A stretch of 64,000 bases of DNA, from positions 47,653-111,652 of the forward strand of contig CALIHP010000033.1 of the NCBI GenBank assembly GCA_938020565.1, in the 5' to 3' direction. The translations under genes were made by a program, and so were the position numbers. The stretch's first letter is position 1, and every line of letters begins with the position of its first letter. Origin of the DNA: an uncultured Anaerolineaceae bacterium. GTDB lineage: Bacteria > Chloroflexota > Anaerolineae > Anaerolineales > Anaerolineaceae. Of the stretch, positions 41,404 through 50,724 are shown piece by piece. The notes below the pieces were generated by a model, which saw only the letters and a list, made by a program, of their open reading frames with translations, did no database searches and had not been told where the DNA came from.

Positions 41404-42024
41404 TCAGCGGATATCGATAATCTCCCGGACATGCGACGCGAGCGCCTGCTTCAGGTCATACTTCTCCACCCCGTCGACCTTCACCGTAACCAGCTGATAA
41501 TCCTTCTGGTCCGGGGTAAAGGTACTCAGCGAGCGGACGTTCCCGTTCAGTTCCATAACCGTCATCAGCAGATTTTTAATCACATCCGGATCGTTATCCA
41601 CCGTATACGTCACGCGCACGCCGTCCAATCGCGAACTCGCCATTTCCATCACCATCCGCAGGATCGCGCTGTCATCAATCATCCCGACGACAAACCCTCC
41701 GCGAACAACCGGGAGCGACGAAACCCCATAATCGACAATAATCCGCGCAGCCTCTTCAATCGGCGTATTCTCCGTCACGGTCAGTACATCCCGCTCCATG
41801 ATCTCTTCAACGACCGAATCGTCGACAATCGCCGAATTTTCTGAATGCCGCTCGACAAACTGTTCAAGGTCTTCATCCGTCGTAATTCCCAGGAGACGCC
41901 CCTGACGATCGACGACAGGTAAAGTTCGGATCCCTTCCGCTCCAATCAGGTCGATCGCGGTCCGGATGGAGGCGCGCGCGTTGACGGTAATCGCAGGATG
42001 AACCATTCTCATACAAACCAGCAT
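41404..42024 (-). CDS. CBS-domain pair protein with C-terminal ACT-like domain (AcuB-like)
   Basis: 206 aa. Two CBS motifs (about 8-65, HPAITVNARASIRTAIDLI and TLPVVDRQGRLLGITTDEDL; about 75-135, VLTVTENTPIEEAARIIVDY and SLPVVRGGFVVGMIDDSAIL) form a Bateman module that binds adenine nucleotides. The last 70 residues (VRVTYTVDNDPDVIKNLLMT) look like an ACT-type domain. GAGGGG precedes the ATG at 42024. A regulatory ligand sensor; target unknown. Confidence 0.8.
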   Translation of the reverse strand: MLVCMRMVHPAITVNARASIRTAIDLIGAEGIRTLPVVDRQGRLLGITTDEDLEQFVERHSENSAIVDDSVVEEIMERDVLTVTENTPIEEAARIIVDYGVSSLPVVRGGFVVGMIDDSAILRMVMEMASSRLDGVRVTYTVDNDPDVIKNLLMTVMELNGNVRSLSTFTPDQKDYQLVTVKVDGVEKYDLKQALASHVREIIDIR

Positions 42025-42354
42025 TTTTCCCCTCGGCATTACATTCAAAATTCGGCTCATTGAACCTTTGAAATGTAAAAGCTCCTGTAATCATGGTGCA
42101 TTTAATCATAAAGTCACATGACAAATATCATTCTAACACAAGCCCATTTCGCAATTCATTGGTTATGACAGAAAAATATGTAACAAAATTACCTATTTGA
42201 GCATAAATCGATTTCGGCACATTGAACCGCGGGGAAAAAGAAGTGCCGCCCGACGTGACATGTATAATAAAACGAAATCCACGGATTCAGGCGAACCCAG
42301 CCTTCGGCTCAATCCGACGGCAGCGCAGCGGAAAGCAGGAAAAGACAAACGGAC
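42025..42354. other. 330-base divergent intergenic region
   Basis: Contains a consensus TATAAT at 42263-42268 on the plus strand that may serve the helicase gene; its -35 region is weak. AT-rich in the middle. No RNA gene or small ORF recognised. Confidence 0.4.
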
Positions 42355-45138
42355 ATGATCGCGATTGATATTGAAACGACTGGATTAAACCCGAAAGAAG
42401 ATAAAATAACAGAAATCGCGGGCGTCCGATTCGAAGGGGACGCCGTTCTCGACGAATTCCAATCGCTCGTAAACCCCAACCGCCCCATTCCTCAAAACGT
42501 TATCCACCTGACGCATATTACGAACGACATGGTCCGTGGCGCTCCGCAGGTTCTCGAAGTCATTGAGAAATTTGGCGCTTTCGTCGGCCGCGAACCGGTC
42601 GTCGGCCATAACATTACGTTCGATCTCTCTTTCCTGCAACAGGGCGGGATCCTGCGCAGCAATCCCTTCTACGATACCTACGCGCTGGCGTCCGTCCTGA
42701 TCCCCGACGCCCCAAGATATAACTTAGCCGCCCTGGCCCAGCAGCTCGAAATTCCCGTTCCTACAGCTCATCGCGCGCTGGCAGACTGCCAGACCACGTT
42801 TCGCGTCTTCAATAAGCTCATCGAAAAAGCCTATGGCCTCCCGCTGACGCTGCTGATGGTCCTGATACGGCTCGGCGATCGGATCGGATGGAGCGAGGCC
42901 GCGCTGCTGAACCAGGTCGCAGCGGCTCGGATCCAGGCTGGGGAAAAGGCCGAAAAAAGGTACGCGATTCCCTTTTCGTCGTTCGATGACACGTTTTCAA
43001 GCGACATCCCGATTCTCGAACCGAACGAAATCATACTGCCGCTCGACGCCAACGAAGCCGCTTCCCTGATCGAATCCGGCGGCGCGCTCAACCGAGGCAT
43101 CGACCATTTTGAAAGCCGCCCGCAGCAGATCGAAATGCTCCATGCCGTCGCCAACGGTTTCACCAAGGGTCATCACCAGCTGATCGAGGCCGGAACCGGA
43201 ACGGGGAAATCGTTCGCATACCTGATCCCGGCGGCGAATTGGGCGCTCCTGAACGGCGAACGCGTCGTCATTTCAACCAACACGATCAATCTCCAGGATC
43301 AGCTGATCCAGAAAGATATCCCTGCGCTGAAACGCATGCTCGACGAAGATCTTCGCGCCGTCGTCCTTAAAGGAAAAGTCAATTTTCTCTGCCCGCGGAA
43401 TGTATTGCGGCTGCAAACGCGCGGAGCCGACGCTCCGGACGAATTCCGGGTCCTGGCGAAAATCCTCGTCTGGCTGAGTCAGGGCGGTACCGGCGACCGC
43501 GGCGGAATTACGCTGATCGGGCCCTACGAACGTGATATCTGGCGGAAGCTCAGCGCCGAAACCGAAGGCTGTCGGCCGACAGCCTGCCCATTTTTCCGTG
43601 ATCACCGCTGCCCCTATTTCGCGCGGCAGGCCGAAGCGCTCCGGGCCCACCTGATCGTCGTGAATCATTCGCTCCTGCTCTCGGACATGGCAATCGGCAA
43701 CCGCATCCTTCCAGACTATCGCTACCTGATTATCGACGAAGGTCATCATCTTGAAAACGCCGCGACGAACGCATTTTCAAAACGCCTCACGAAATTTGAC
43801 CTCCTCCGTCTCGAAAACGAAATCGGCGGTCCAACCGGCGGCGCGCTCGGACGGCTCCTCGTCGCGCTCATCAACCGGACAACCCCGGACCAGTCCGCCG
43901 GCTTCGCCGAAAAGGTTCAAGCCGCGTCTGAAACCGCCGGCGAAATGCAGCGTCGGATCCAAACGCTCTTCGACGTATTCGGCGAATATCTCCGAAACGA
44001 ACGGGATGGCGCGGAACTGACCGTATACGGTCAGCAGCAGCGCCTGACCCCCGCATCGCGGACATCGTCGAACTGGACCGACGTCGAAATCGTCTGGGAC
44101 GAAGCCGAATCCGTTTTCCGCGAACGGCTTTCCGGGCTGAAAAAAATCCAGCAAGCGCTCGAGGACCTCGGCGAAACCGACGACGATCTCGTCGAAATCT
44201 CCGATATCCTGAACGAATTAATCCGAAATATCGACGAAGCGAAATCGCTGCTCGAAGAACTGATCATGAAACCGAAGCCGGGCTATATATACTGGCTCGA
44301 AATTACAGCGGTCCAGAATTACCTCTCGCTCAACGCCGCCCCGCTCCAGGTTGGGGACATGATCGACCGCTATTTCTGGATGGAAAAAGAATGCGTCATT
44401 CTGACCTCGGCGACGCTGACCGCGGATAACAGCTTTGGTTACATCCGCGACCGGCTCGGGGCGCATGAAGCGGAGGAACTCGTCGTCGGCTCGCCGTTTG
44501 ACTATGAGAAATCCGTCCTGCTGTACCTGCCAACCGATATCCCTGAGCCCAACCAGGGCGCGGCGCAGCACATGGTCGAAACCAGTATCACCCGCCTCGC
44601 ACAGGCAACACACGGACGCATGCTCGTCCTGTTTACGTCCTATGCGCAATTGAAACGGACGTCGATCGCGCTGACCGCCGCGCTGAAAACCGATGGCTTT
44701 TCAATCTTCGAGCAGGGCGAAGGCGCGTCGCCGACCGCGCTCCTCGAAACCTTCCGAAAGTCCGAAAAAGCTATTCTGCTCGGAACCCGCTCGTTCTGGG
44801 AAGGCGTCGATATCCAGGGAGAAAAATTATCCTGCGTCGTTATCGTCAAGCTTCCTTTCGACGTCCCCTCCGATCCGATTATCGCCGCTCGCTCCGAAAG
44901 CTTCGATAACCCATTCGCGCAATACAGCTTACCGGAAGCAATCCTGAAATTCCGTCAGGGGTTCGGCCGATTGATCCGCGCGTCGGGCGACCGCGGGATC
45001 GTCGCCGTTCTCGATTCCCGCCTGCTGACGAAACGCTATGGACAGGATTTTATCAACTCGATACCTCGCTGCACCGAAAAACGCGGCTCGATTCGCGACC
45101 TCGCGCGCGAGTCCGCCGCCTGGCTCCAAAAGAAATAA
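42355..45138 (+). CDS. dinG: DEDDh exonuclease - DinG-family helicase fusion
   Basis: 927 aa. Residues 1-165 are a DnaQ-like 3'-5' exonuclease (MIAIDIETTGLNP, VGHNITFDLSFL, AHRALADCQTTF). The XPD/DinG-type superfamily 2 helicase follows: Walker A GTGTGKSFAYLIPAA, FeS-cluster-type Cys around NFLCPRNVLR and CRPTACPFFRDHRCPYF, DEAH box as DEGHHLENAA, motif VI EAILKFRQGFGRLIRA. This architecture is the DinG form common in Gram-positive-type lineages, acting in repair. The Shine-Dalgarno is weak. Confidence 0.93.
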   Translation: MIAIDIETTGLNPKEDKITEIAGVRFEGDAVLDEFQSLVNPNRPIPQNVIHLTHITNDMVRGAPQVLEVIEKFGAFVGREPVVGHNITFDLSFLQQGGILRSNPFYDTYALASVLIPDAPRYNLAALAQQLEIPVPTAHRALADCQTTFRVFNKLIEKAYGLPLTLLMVLIRLGDRIGWSEAALLNQVAAARIQAGEKAEKRYAIPFSSFDDTFSSDIPILEPNEIILPLDANEAASLIESGGALNRGIDHFESRPQQIEMLHAVANGFTKGHHQLIEAGTGTGKSFAYLIPAANWALLNGERVVISTNTINLQDQLIQKDIPALKRMLDEDLRAVVLKGKVNFLCPRNVLRLQTRGADAPDEFRVLAKILVWLSQGGTGDRGGITLIGPYERDIWRKLSAETEGCRPTACPFFRDHRCPYFARQAEALRAHLIVVNHSLLLSDMAIGNRILPDYRYLIIDEGHHLENAATNAFSKRLTKFDLLRLENEIGGPTGGALGRLLVALINRTTPDQSAGFAEKVQAASETAGEMQRRIQTLFDVFGEYLRNERDGAELTVYGQQQRLTPASRTSSNWTDVEIVWDEAESVFRERLSGLKKIQQALEDLGETDDDLVEISDILNELIRNIDEAKSLLEELIMKPKPGYIYWLEITAVQNYLSLNAAPLQVGDMIDRYFWMEKECVILTSATLTADNSFGYIRDRLGAHEAEELVVGSPFDYEKSVLLYLPTDIPEPNQGAAQHMVETSITRLAQATHGRMLVLFTSYAQLKRTSIALTAALKTDGFSIFEQGEGASPTALLETFRKSEKAILLGTRSFWEGVDIQGEKLSCVVIVKLPFDVPSDPIIAARSESFDNPFAQYSLPEAILKFRQGFGRLIRASGDRGIVAVLDSRLLTKRYGQDFINSIPRCTEKRGSIRDLARESAAWLQKK

Positions 45139-45352
45139 GCGAGTAAAGCCGATCCTCGTCGCCGAGCGCAGATCCCTAAAAAATCTGAAAGAAGACCGAC
45201 AGCCACAAGGCTTCGCATTTTCTCCAGCTGCGCACACCAATTACTTATTTAATGAGTAATAGTTGTCTATACTGAATCCCCCTCATCAGAGCGGCTGATG
45301 TCTGACAACTATGTGATTAATTGCACTTTTCCCAAAATCGGAGCCCAAAAAC

Positions 45353-45383
45353 TCTGATGTTATCAGACAATTACGCTTATAAT
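45353..45383 (+). promoter_or_regulatory. candidate operator and -10 of the nucleoside ABC operon
   Basis: Palindrome TCTGAT-GTT-ATCAGA (45353-45367) lies just upstream of a consensus TATAAT (45378-45383). A related half site TCTGACAA occurs near 45301. Transcription from here gives a leader of about 150 bases. Confidence 0.45.
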
Positions 45384-45393
45384 TTTCATGTTG

Positions 45394-45437
45394 AATCAAA
45401 CGGGCCGGTCATTCCCCGGAACGGAGGAGGTTTGATT
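45394..45437 (+). promoter_or_regulatory. possible structured mRNA leader element
   Basis: 8-bp arms AATCAAAC and GTTTGATT close a 28-base interior containing a CCGG/CCGG hairpin, starting at the expected transcription start. No known riboswitch class recognised. Confidence 0.3.
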
Positions 45438-45539
45438 AGTCTTCGTTTTTTATCCCCTGAAGGAGTATTATTTATCTGTTGACACTTCGGCCCCGGCCGG
45501 ATGCATCATCAACCCAAATCTGTAAGTAAGGAGTAAATA

Positions 45540-46727
45540 ATGGTACGTAAGTTTTCAGTTTTGTTGGTCTTTGTTGCGCTTCTCGTCGCTATCGTTCCCG
45601 CTTTCGCTCAGGGTGGCGTTCAGATCCCGGAAGTCGTTGAAGGGAAAACGAACGTCGCGGTCGTCCTGATCGGCCCGATCAACGATGGCGGTTGGTCGCA
45701 GGCCCATTACGACGGCGCCGTTTACATGAAAGAAAACCTTGAAAACGCCAACGTTGTCTACCTTGAAAACGTTGAAGAAGGAACCAACAGCGAGCAGGTC
45801 TTCCGTTCGCTGGCGCAGAAAGGCTTTGACGTTATTTTCGGCACCTCATTCGGTTTCATGGACGCGATGGAAGCCGTAGCGGAAGAATTCGAAGACACGT
45901 ATTTCATTCATCTCTCCGGCTATAAATCCAACGGAAAGAACTTCGGCAACCTGATGGGCGCCATGGAACATATGAAATACCTGGCCGGCTACCTCTCCGG
46001 TCAGCGCGCGGCGATGGACGGCGAAAACATCCTCGGTTACATGTACACGTTCCCAATTCCGGAAGAGCTCCGCTTAGGCAACGCCTTCATGCTCGGCGCG
46101 AAGAAAACCTGCCCGGACTGCACGATGATCGTCGCCCCGATCAACAGCTGGCACGATCCGATCGCCGAAAAGGAAGCCGCCAAGGCGCTCTTCGATAAAG
46201 GCGCTTACGTCGTCTTCACCGGCGCCGATACGCCCGCTCCGGCCGACATGGCTAAGGATTACACGGACGGCAACGGCAAATGGGGGATCCCGTACGACTG
46301 GTCCGGCTCCTGCGTCTCCGACCGCTGCTTAACGCTGCCTTACTGGAACTGGGGTCCGATCTACGCCTCGATCGTCGAAGGAATCGTCGACGGGAGCTAC
46401 GTTCCGGGACGCCATTATTTCGACGGCGACGCCAAAGGCTTGGGCCTTGTCGGCTTCATGGAAGGCGAAGAACTTCCGAAGGGCCTTCAGGACATGCCGG
46501 AAGAAACGCTTGAATACGTCCGCAATTACATCGCCGATCTCGAAGCCGGAAAGATCAACCGCTTTGATCTCTTCGCCGGTCCGATCGTCGACAACAAGGG
46601 CAACACCGTCATCGCCGCAGGCGAAAAGATGGAAGACGCCGACCTCGATACTTTTGACTGCAGCGAAATGGGCTGCAAATATGGTATGCACTGGTGGGCC
46701 GACGGAATTCAGGCTGAACTCCCGTAA
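45540..46727 (+). CDS. BMP-family nucleoside-binding protein of an ABC importer
   Basis: 395 aa. Signal peptide FSVLLVFVALLVAIVPAFA with predicted cleavage before QGG and no lipobox. BMP/PnrA-like body: VAVVLIGPINDGGWSQAHYD, EEGTNSEQVFRSLAQKGFDV, IFGTSFGFMDA, AGYLSGQRAAM and GADTPAPA. Members bind purine nucleosides. First gene of an operon with an ATPase, two permeases and adenine deaminase, which supports purine nucleosides or bases as cargo. Confidence 0.93.
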   Translation: MVRKFSVLLVFVALLVAIVPAFAQGGVQIPEVVEGKTNVAVVLIGPINDGGWSQAHYDGAVYMKENLENANVVYLENVEEGTNSEQVFRSLAQKGFDVIFGTSFGFMDAMEAVAEEFEDTYFIHLSGYKSNGKNFGNLMGAMEHMKYLAGYLSGQRAAMDGENILGYMYTFPIPEELRLGNAFMLGAKKTCPDCTMIVAPINSWHDPIAEKEAAKALFDKGAYVVFTGADTPAPADMAKDYTDGNGKWGIPYDWSGSCVSDRCLTLPYWNWGPIYASIVEGIVDGSYVPGRHYFDGDAKGLGLVGFMEGEELPKGLQDMPEETLEYVRNYIADLEAGKINRFDLFAGPIVDNKGNTVIAAGEKMEDADLDTFDCSEMGCKYGMHWWADGIQAELP

Positions 46728-46753
46728 AGACCGGGATTCAGGTTAATCTAAAT

Positions 46754-46784
46754 CGGCGGGCCGACCGAATAAGCCGGCCCGCCG
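46754..46784 (+). other. intercistronic stem-loop after the BMP-type binding-protein gene
   Basis: CGGCGGGCCG (46754-46763) and CGGCCCGCCG (46775-46784), 10-bp GC-only stem, 11-base loop, no T-run. Third binding-protein gene in this window followed by such a hairpin. Confidence 0.7.
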
Positions 46785-46984
46785 TTCGGGAAATGATTCA
46801 TCGCGGGAAGCGCCCGGCGCGCTTCTCAGGCAGAGACGAGGTTTATTAACGATTTCCATCAACTTTCATCAGAAACTTGATTTCGTGCGGTGGCGCGCCG
46901 CTTTGAAAGTTGATTCGAATCACCAATAAACGCAGCATTAAAAAGCAGGACCTCAACATATTCTTTTGTTCTGGGAGTAAATCT

Positions 46985-48556
46985 ATGCAGAATGAACGTC
47001 CTTATGTCGTTGAAATGAAGGGCATCCGGAAAGAATTCCCCGGCATGGTCGCGAACGACAACGTCAATTTTTCGCTTCGCCAAGGCGAAATTCATACGCT
47101 GTTAGGGGAAAATGGCGCTGGGAAAAGTACGCTGATGAATATCCTTGCCGGACTATATCAGCCCGAAGCCGGCTCGATTAAAATCCATGGCAAGCCGGTC
47201 CTCCTGAAATCGCCGAAGCTGGCGATGCAGGAAGGGATCGGCATGATCCACCAGCATTTCATGCTCGTTCGGACGCAGACCGTAACCGAAAACATCCTTC
47301 TTGGACTGGACGATCCGAAGTTCATCATGAACATTCATAAATACGAAAAACAGGTTCGTGCGCTGGGGAAAGAAAACAACCTCGAAGTCGATCCCGCCGC
47401 TTTCATCTGGCAGCTGACCGTCGGGGAACAGCAGCGCGTCGAAATTCTGAAGATGCTCTATCGCGGCTGCGATATCCTGATCATGGACGAACCGACAGCC
47501 GTTCTCGCGCCGCAGGAGATCGAAGTCCTGTTTAATACGCTGCGGACGATGGCCGCGAACGGGAAATCAATTATTTTTATCAGCCACAAACTGAATGAAA
47601 TTCTTGAAATTGCCGACCGCGTAACCGTCCTGCGGCATGGAAAAATCACGGCGGAAGACGTCTCCACCAGGGATATCACGCGCGAAGACCTGGCGTCGCT
47701 GATGGTCGGGCGGAAGGTCATCTTTTCGTTCGATAAAAACCCGTGCCACTGTGGCGATCCGGTTCTTGACATCCACAACATTTCAGCGCTGAACGACAAA
47801 GGCCTCCCGGCGCTCCGCGGCGTTTCGCTGCATGTCTGCAGCGGAGAGATCGTCGGAATTGCCGGCGTCGCCGGCAACGGCCAGACCATTCTGGCGGAGT
47901 GCGCCGCCGGAATGCGCCCCACAACCGAAGGAACGATTCATACTGACCGGCTGGATATCGGGAAAGCCACAATCAAGCAGGCCATCCTGGACGGGATCGC
48001 TTATATTCCGGAAGACCGTCATCACGTCGCAACCGCCGGGAACATGAGCGTCGCCAACAACGTGATCATGAAAAGCTACGATCGAAAACCGATTTCGACC
48101 GGCTGGAAGCTTAACCAGCCCGCGGTCCGGACCTACGCCGAACGGCTTAAGGACGATTACCAAATCTCTATCCCGACCATCGATAAGCCGATGCGGCTCC
48201 TTTCCGGAGGGAATATTCAGCGCGCAATCCTCGCCCGCGAGCTGGATAACATGAAACAGCTCCTCATCGCCGTTCAGCCAACCCGAGGGCTCGACGTCGG
48301 CGCGATCGAAGGGATCCAGCGCATGATCCTCGCCCAGCGCGACGCCGGCGCAGGCGTGCTCCTGATATCCGAAGAGCTCGAAGAACTGGTCACGCTGAGT
48401 GACCGAATCTACGTGATGTTTGAAGGACAGATCATGGGCGAAATTCTTGACGGCGATATCCGGAAAATCGGTCTGATGATGACCGGAACTCGTCTTGAAG
48501 ACATTCCTGATGAAGACCCTGCCGTCGTATCTCAGGCCGAAACTCCCGAAAAATAA
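46985..48556 (+). CDS. nucleoside ABC transporter ATP-binding protein (two ABC domains)
   Basis: 523 aa with tandem nucleotide-binding domains. The first has LLGENGAGKSTLMNIL (Walker A), LTVGEQQRVEIL (signature) and ILIMDEPTAVL (Walker B). The second has the degenerate Walker A GVAGNGQT and signature LLSGGNIQRAILAREL, as usual in RbsA/BMP-type ATPases. The ATG at 46985 has GGGAG upstream and was preferred to a 25-codon longer frame. Energises the two permeases that follow. Confidence 0.93.
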   Translation: MQNERPYVVEMKGIRKEFPGMVANDNVNFSLRQGEIHTLLGENGAGKSTLMNILAGLYQPEAGSIKIHGKPVLLKSPKLAMQEGIGMIHQHFMLVRTQTVTENILLGLDDPKFIMNIHKYEKQVRALGKENNLEVDPAAFIWQLTVGEQQRVEILKMLYRGCDILIMDEPTAVLAPQEIEVLFNTLRTMAANGKSIIFISHKLNEILEIADRVTVLRHGKITAEDVSTRDITREDLASLMVGRKVIFSFDKNPCHCGDPVLDIHNISALNDKGLPALRGVSLHVCSGEIVGIAGVAGNGQTILAECAAGMRPTTEGTIHTDRLDIGKATIKQAILDGIAYIPEDRHHVATAGNMSVANNVIMKSYDRKPISTGWKLNQPAVRTYAERLKDDYQISIPTIDKPMRLLSGGNIQRAILARELDNMKQLLIAVQPTRGLDVGAIEGIQRMILAQRDAGAGVLLISEELEELVTLSDRIYVMFEGQIMGEILDGDIRKIGLMMTGTRLEDIPDEDPAVVSQAETPEK

Positions 48557-48571
48557 GGATATAATCGGAAT

Positions 48572-49738
48572 ATGACTAACAAATCAACTCTTCTAAACCG
48601 CCTCAAGTTTCCGTACCATATCAATGTCGAGGAAAGGACGGACGAATCGCCGAAATGGCTTTCGCCGTTCCTGACCCTTGTTTCCGTGATCGCCGCGCTG
48701 ATTTTCTCGGGAATCCTGATCACGTCGGTCGGCGGCGATCCGCTGTACACGTATTCACGCATGTGGAAAGCGGCGTTCGGGTCCTGGTTCGCGCTTTCAG
48801 ACTCGTTTACGAAAGCGATCCCGCTGATTCTCTGCGGGACGGCCTGCGCGCTGGCGTTTCAGATGAAGATCTGGAATATCGGCGCGGAGGGGCAATTCTT
48901 CCTTGGAGCGTTCGGCGCCAGCCTCGTCGTCCTCGCCCCGATCGTTCCCGAAGGATCGCCCGCCTGGGTTTATATTCCGGTCATGATGCTTTCCGGTATG
49001 GTTTTCGGCGCGTTGTGGGGCGTCATTCCTGGCCTGCTGAAAGCCAAATTAAACGTCAACGAGATCATTTCAACTTTAATGCTGAACTATATTGCGATCG
49101 CCTGGAACAATTTCTTCCTGTTCGGGATGTGGTCCGATAAGGGGTTCCAGATGTCGAAAAAGTTTCCGAAGGAAGCGCTCCTGACGCGGCTCTCGGACAT
49201 CGCGAAAACCTACGATATTAAAGCGCTGCGCGGCATGACGCTGCATCTGGGGCTCTTTTTCGCAATCTTCATGGCGATCGTTATTTACATCATGATATAC
49301 AAAAGCAAATGGGGCTATGAGATTAAGCTCCTCGGCGAAAGCCGCGAAGTCGCGCGCTACGCCGGAATCAATATCTCCCGCAATATTGTGCTGATCATGG
49401 TCGTTTCCGGCGCAATCGCCGGCCTCGCCGGTGCAACCGAAATTTCCGGCGTTGTTAAGCGCTTCCAGGGCTCGATCTCCGATGGCTACGGCTACACCGG
49501 GATTATTATCGCCTGGCTGGCGAAGCTGAACCCGCTGCTGACGATTCCTGTATCGCTCTTCTTCGGAGGGCTGATTATCGCCGGACGCGAAATTCAGCCT
49601 TCCGGGATCCCGACGATGATTCAGGGAATCATCCTCGTCTGCCTGATTGCGTTCGATTTCTTCCTGAACTATCGGATCCGGATCACGTCCGTCAGTTCCA
49701 GCCAATCTATGATAGAAGAACAAAAGGAGACAGCCTGA
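48572..49738 (+). CDS. nucleoside ABC transporter permease 1
   Basis: 388 aa, about ten hydrophobic segments, BPD_transp_2 family (as YufP/NupP). Landmarks: MKIWNIGAEGQFFLGAFGAS, LKAKLNVNEIISTLMLNYIA, SREVARYAGINISRN and ISDGYGYTGIIIAWLAKLNP. It ends with TGATG overlap into the second permease. Confidence 0.92.
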   Translation: MTNKSTLLNRLKFPYHINVEERTDESPKWLSPFLTLVSVIAALIFSGILITSVGGDPLYTYSRMWKAAFGSWFALSDSFTKAIPLILCGTACALAFQMKIWNIGAEGQFFLGAFGASLVVLAPIVPEGSPAWVYIPVMMLSGMVFGALWGVIPGLLKAKLNVNEIISTLMLNYIAIAWNNFFLFGMWSDKGFQMSKKFPKEALLTRLSDIAKTYDIKALRGMTLHLGLFFAIFMAIVIYIMIYKSKWGYEIKLLGESREVARYAGINISRNIVLIMVVSGAIAGLAGATEISGVVKRFQGSISDGYGYTGIIIAWLAKLNPLLTIPVSLFFGGLIIAGREIQPSGIPTMIQGIILVCLIAFDFFLNYRIRITSVSSSQSMIEEQKETA

Positions 49739-50721
49739 TGCAGCTCTTTCAACTCTTAGCCGCCGCTCTTTCCGGCGGGACCGTCCTGTTATTCGGAATG
49801 CTCGGCGGAATTTTCACCGAAACCTCCGGCGTCATGAACCTGGCGATCGAAGGATACATGCTTCTTGGCGCGACGATCAGCTACTCCGTCTCCGCTTCGA
49901 CCGGGAATCCCTGGATCGGCCTGCTGATGGGCGCGGTTTCCGCCGCGATTCTGGGAATCCTGCATGCGATCATCTGCGTCACGCTGAAAGCCGATCAAGT
50001 CGTCAGCGGTCTCGCGACCAATTTTGTCGGAACCGGCGTCAGCCTCGTTCTCGGCGCGAACCTGGCGAGTCTGGTCGGGAAAGTTCCGCTCCTCCCCAGT
50101 ATCGAATTTCCAGGCCTGCTGAATTACGGTTGGTTCGGTGAAGGCTTATATTACCTGACCAAACAGAACGTCATGGTCTACCTCGGGATCCTGATTATCC
50201 CGATCGCACAATGGTACCTGAAGAAAACGCGGCCGGGGATGCACCTGCGCGCAATCGGCGAAAATCCGGAAGCGGCCGACGCGATGGGCGTTAACGTCAA
50301 CGGACTGCGCTACGTGTACACGATTTTCGGCGCGGCGCTGGCCGGAATCGGCGGCGCGGCGATCTCGATCGGAATCTACTCCGGCTGGTTCTCCGAACTG
50401 ACGGTCAACGGACGCGGATGGATCTGCGTCGGGCTGGTCATCTTCGCGCAGTGGGATCCGGTACGCGGCGCGCTCGGCGCATACTTTTTCGGGATCCTGT
50501 CGCGCCTTGTTCTCGACTTGAAAATTCCTTCGACGCTTTTCGGCGGCTTCGTCGCCAACCCCTTCTTCCTTCATCCGAACTACACGTTCTTTTTGGAGAT
50601 GCTCCCGTATATCTTTACGCTGGTCGTAATGATTATTGGCGCCAACAGCGCCAGGAAAAAACATATCGGTACGCCCTCCGCGCTCGGGAGACCTTACTCC
50701 CGCGGAGAGAAAGGAAAATAA
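49738..50721 (+). CDS. nucleoside ABC transporter permease 2
   Basis: 327 aa BPD_transp_2 permease (as YufQ/NupQ). Landmarks: ETSGVMNLAIEGYMLLGATI, LKADQVVSGLATNFVGTGVS, GENPEAADAMGVNVNGLRYV and GWICVGLVIFAQWDP. Its start overlaps the stop of permease 1 (one base shared), and adenine deaminase begins 4 bases after its stop. Confidence 0.92.
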   Translation: MQLFQLLAAALSGGTVLLFGMLGGIFTETSGVMNLAIEGYMLLGATISYSVSASTGNPWIGLLMGAVSAAILGILHAIICVTLKADQVVSGLATNFVGTGVSLVLGANLASLVGKVPLLPSIEFPGLLNYGWFGEGLYYLTKQNVMVYLGILIIPIAQWYLKKTRPGMHLRAIGENPEAADAMGVNVNGLRYVYTIFGAALAGIGGAAISIGIYSGWFSELTVNGRGWICVGLVIFAQWDPVRGALGAYFFGILSRLVLDLKIPSTLFGGFVANPFFLHPNYTFFLEMLPYIFTLVVMIIGANSARKKHIGTPSALGRPYSRGEKGK

Positions 50722-50724
50722 CTT

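Larger units (their letters stand above)
45139..45539 (+). other. 401-base region upstream of the nucleoside ABC operon
   Basis: No gene recognised. It holds a candidate operator/promoter (45353-45383) and a leader with potential secondary structure (45394-45437). A TTGACA at about 45480 has no matching -10. Confidence 0.5.

Noticed and set aside
45479..45513. TTGACA near 45480 as promoter of the nucleoside operon
   Set aside because: No acceptable -10 at 16-18 bases; the TATAAT at 45378 is better.
45390..45539. Purine riboswitch before the nucleoside importer
   Set aside because: The conserved junction bases and loop-loop motif of purine riboswitches are not seen.
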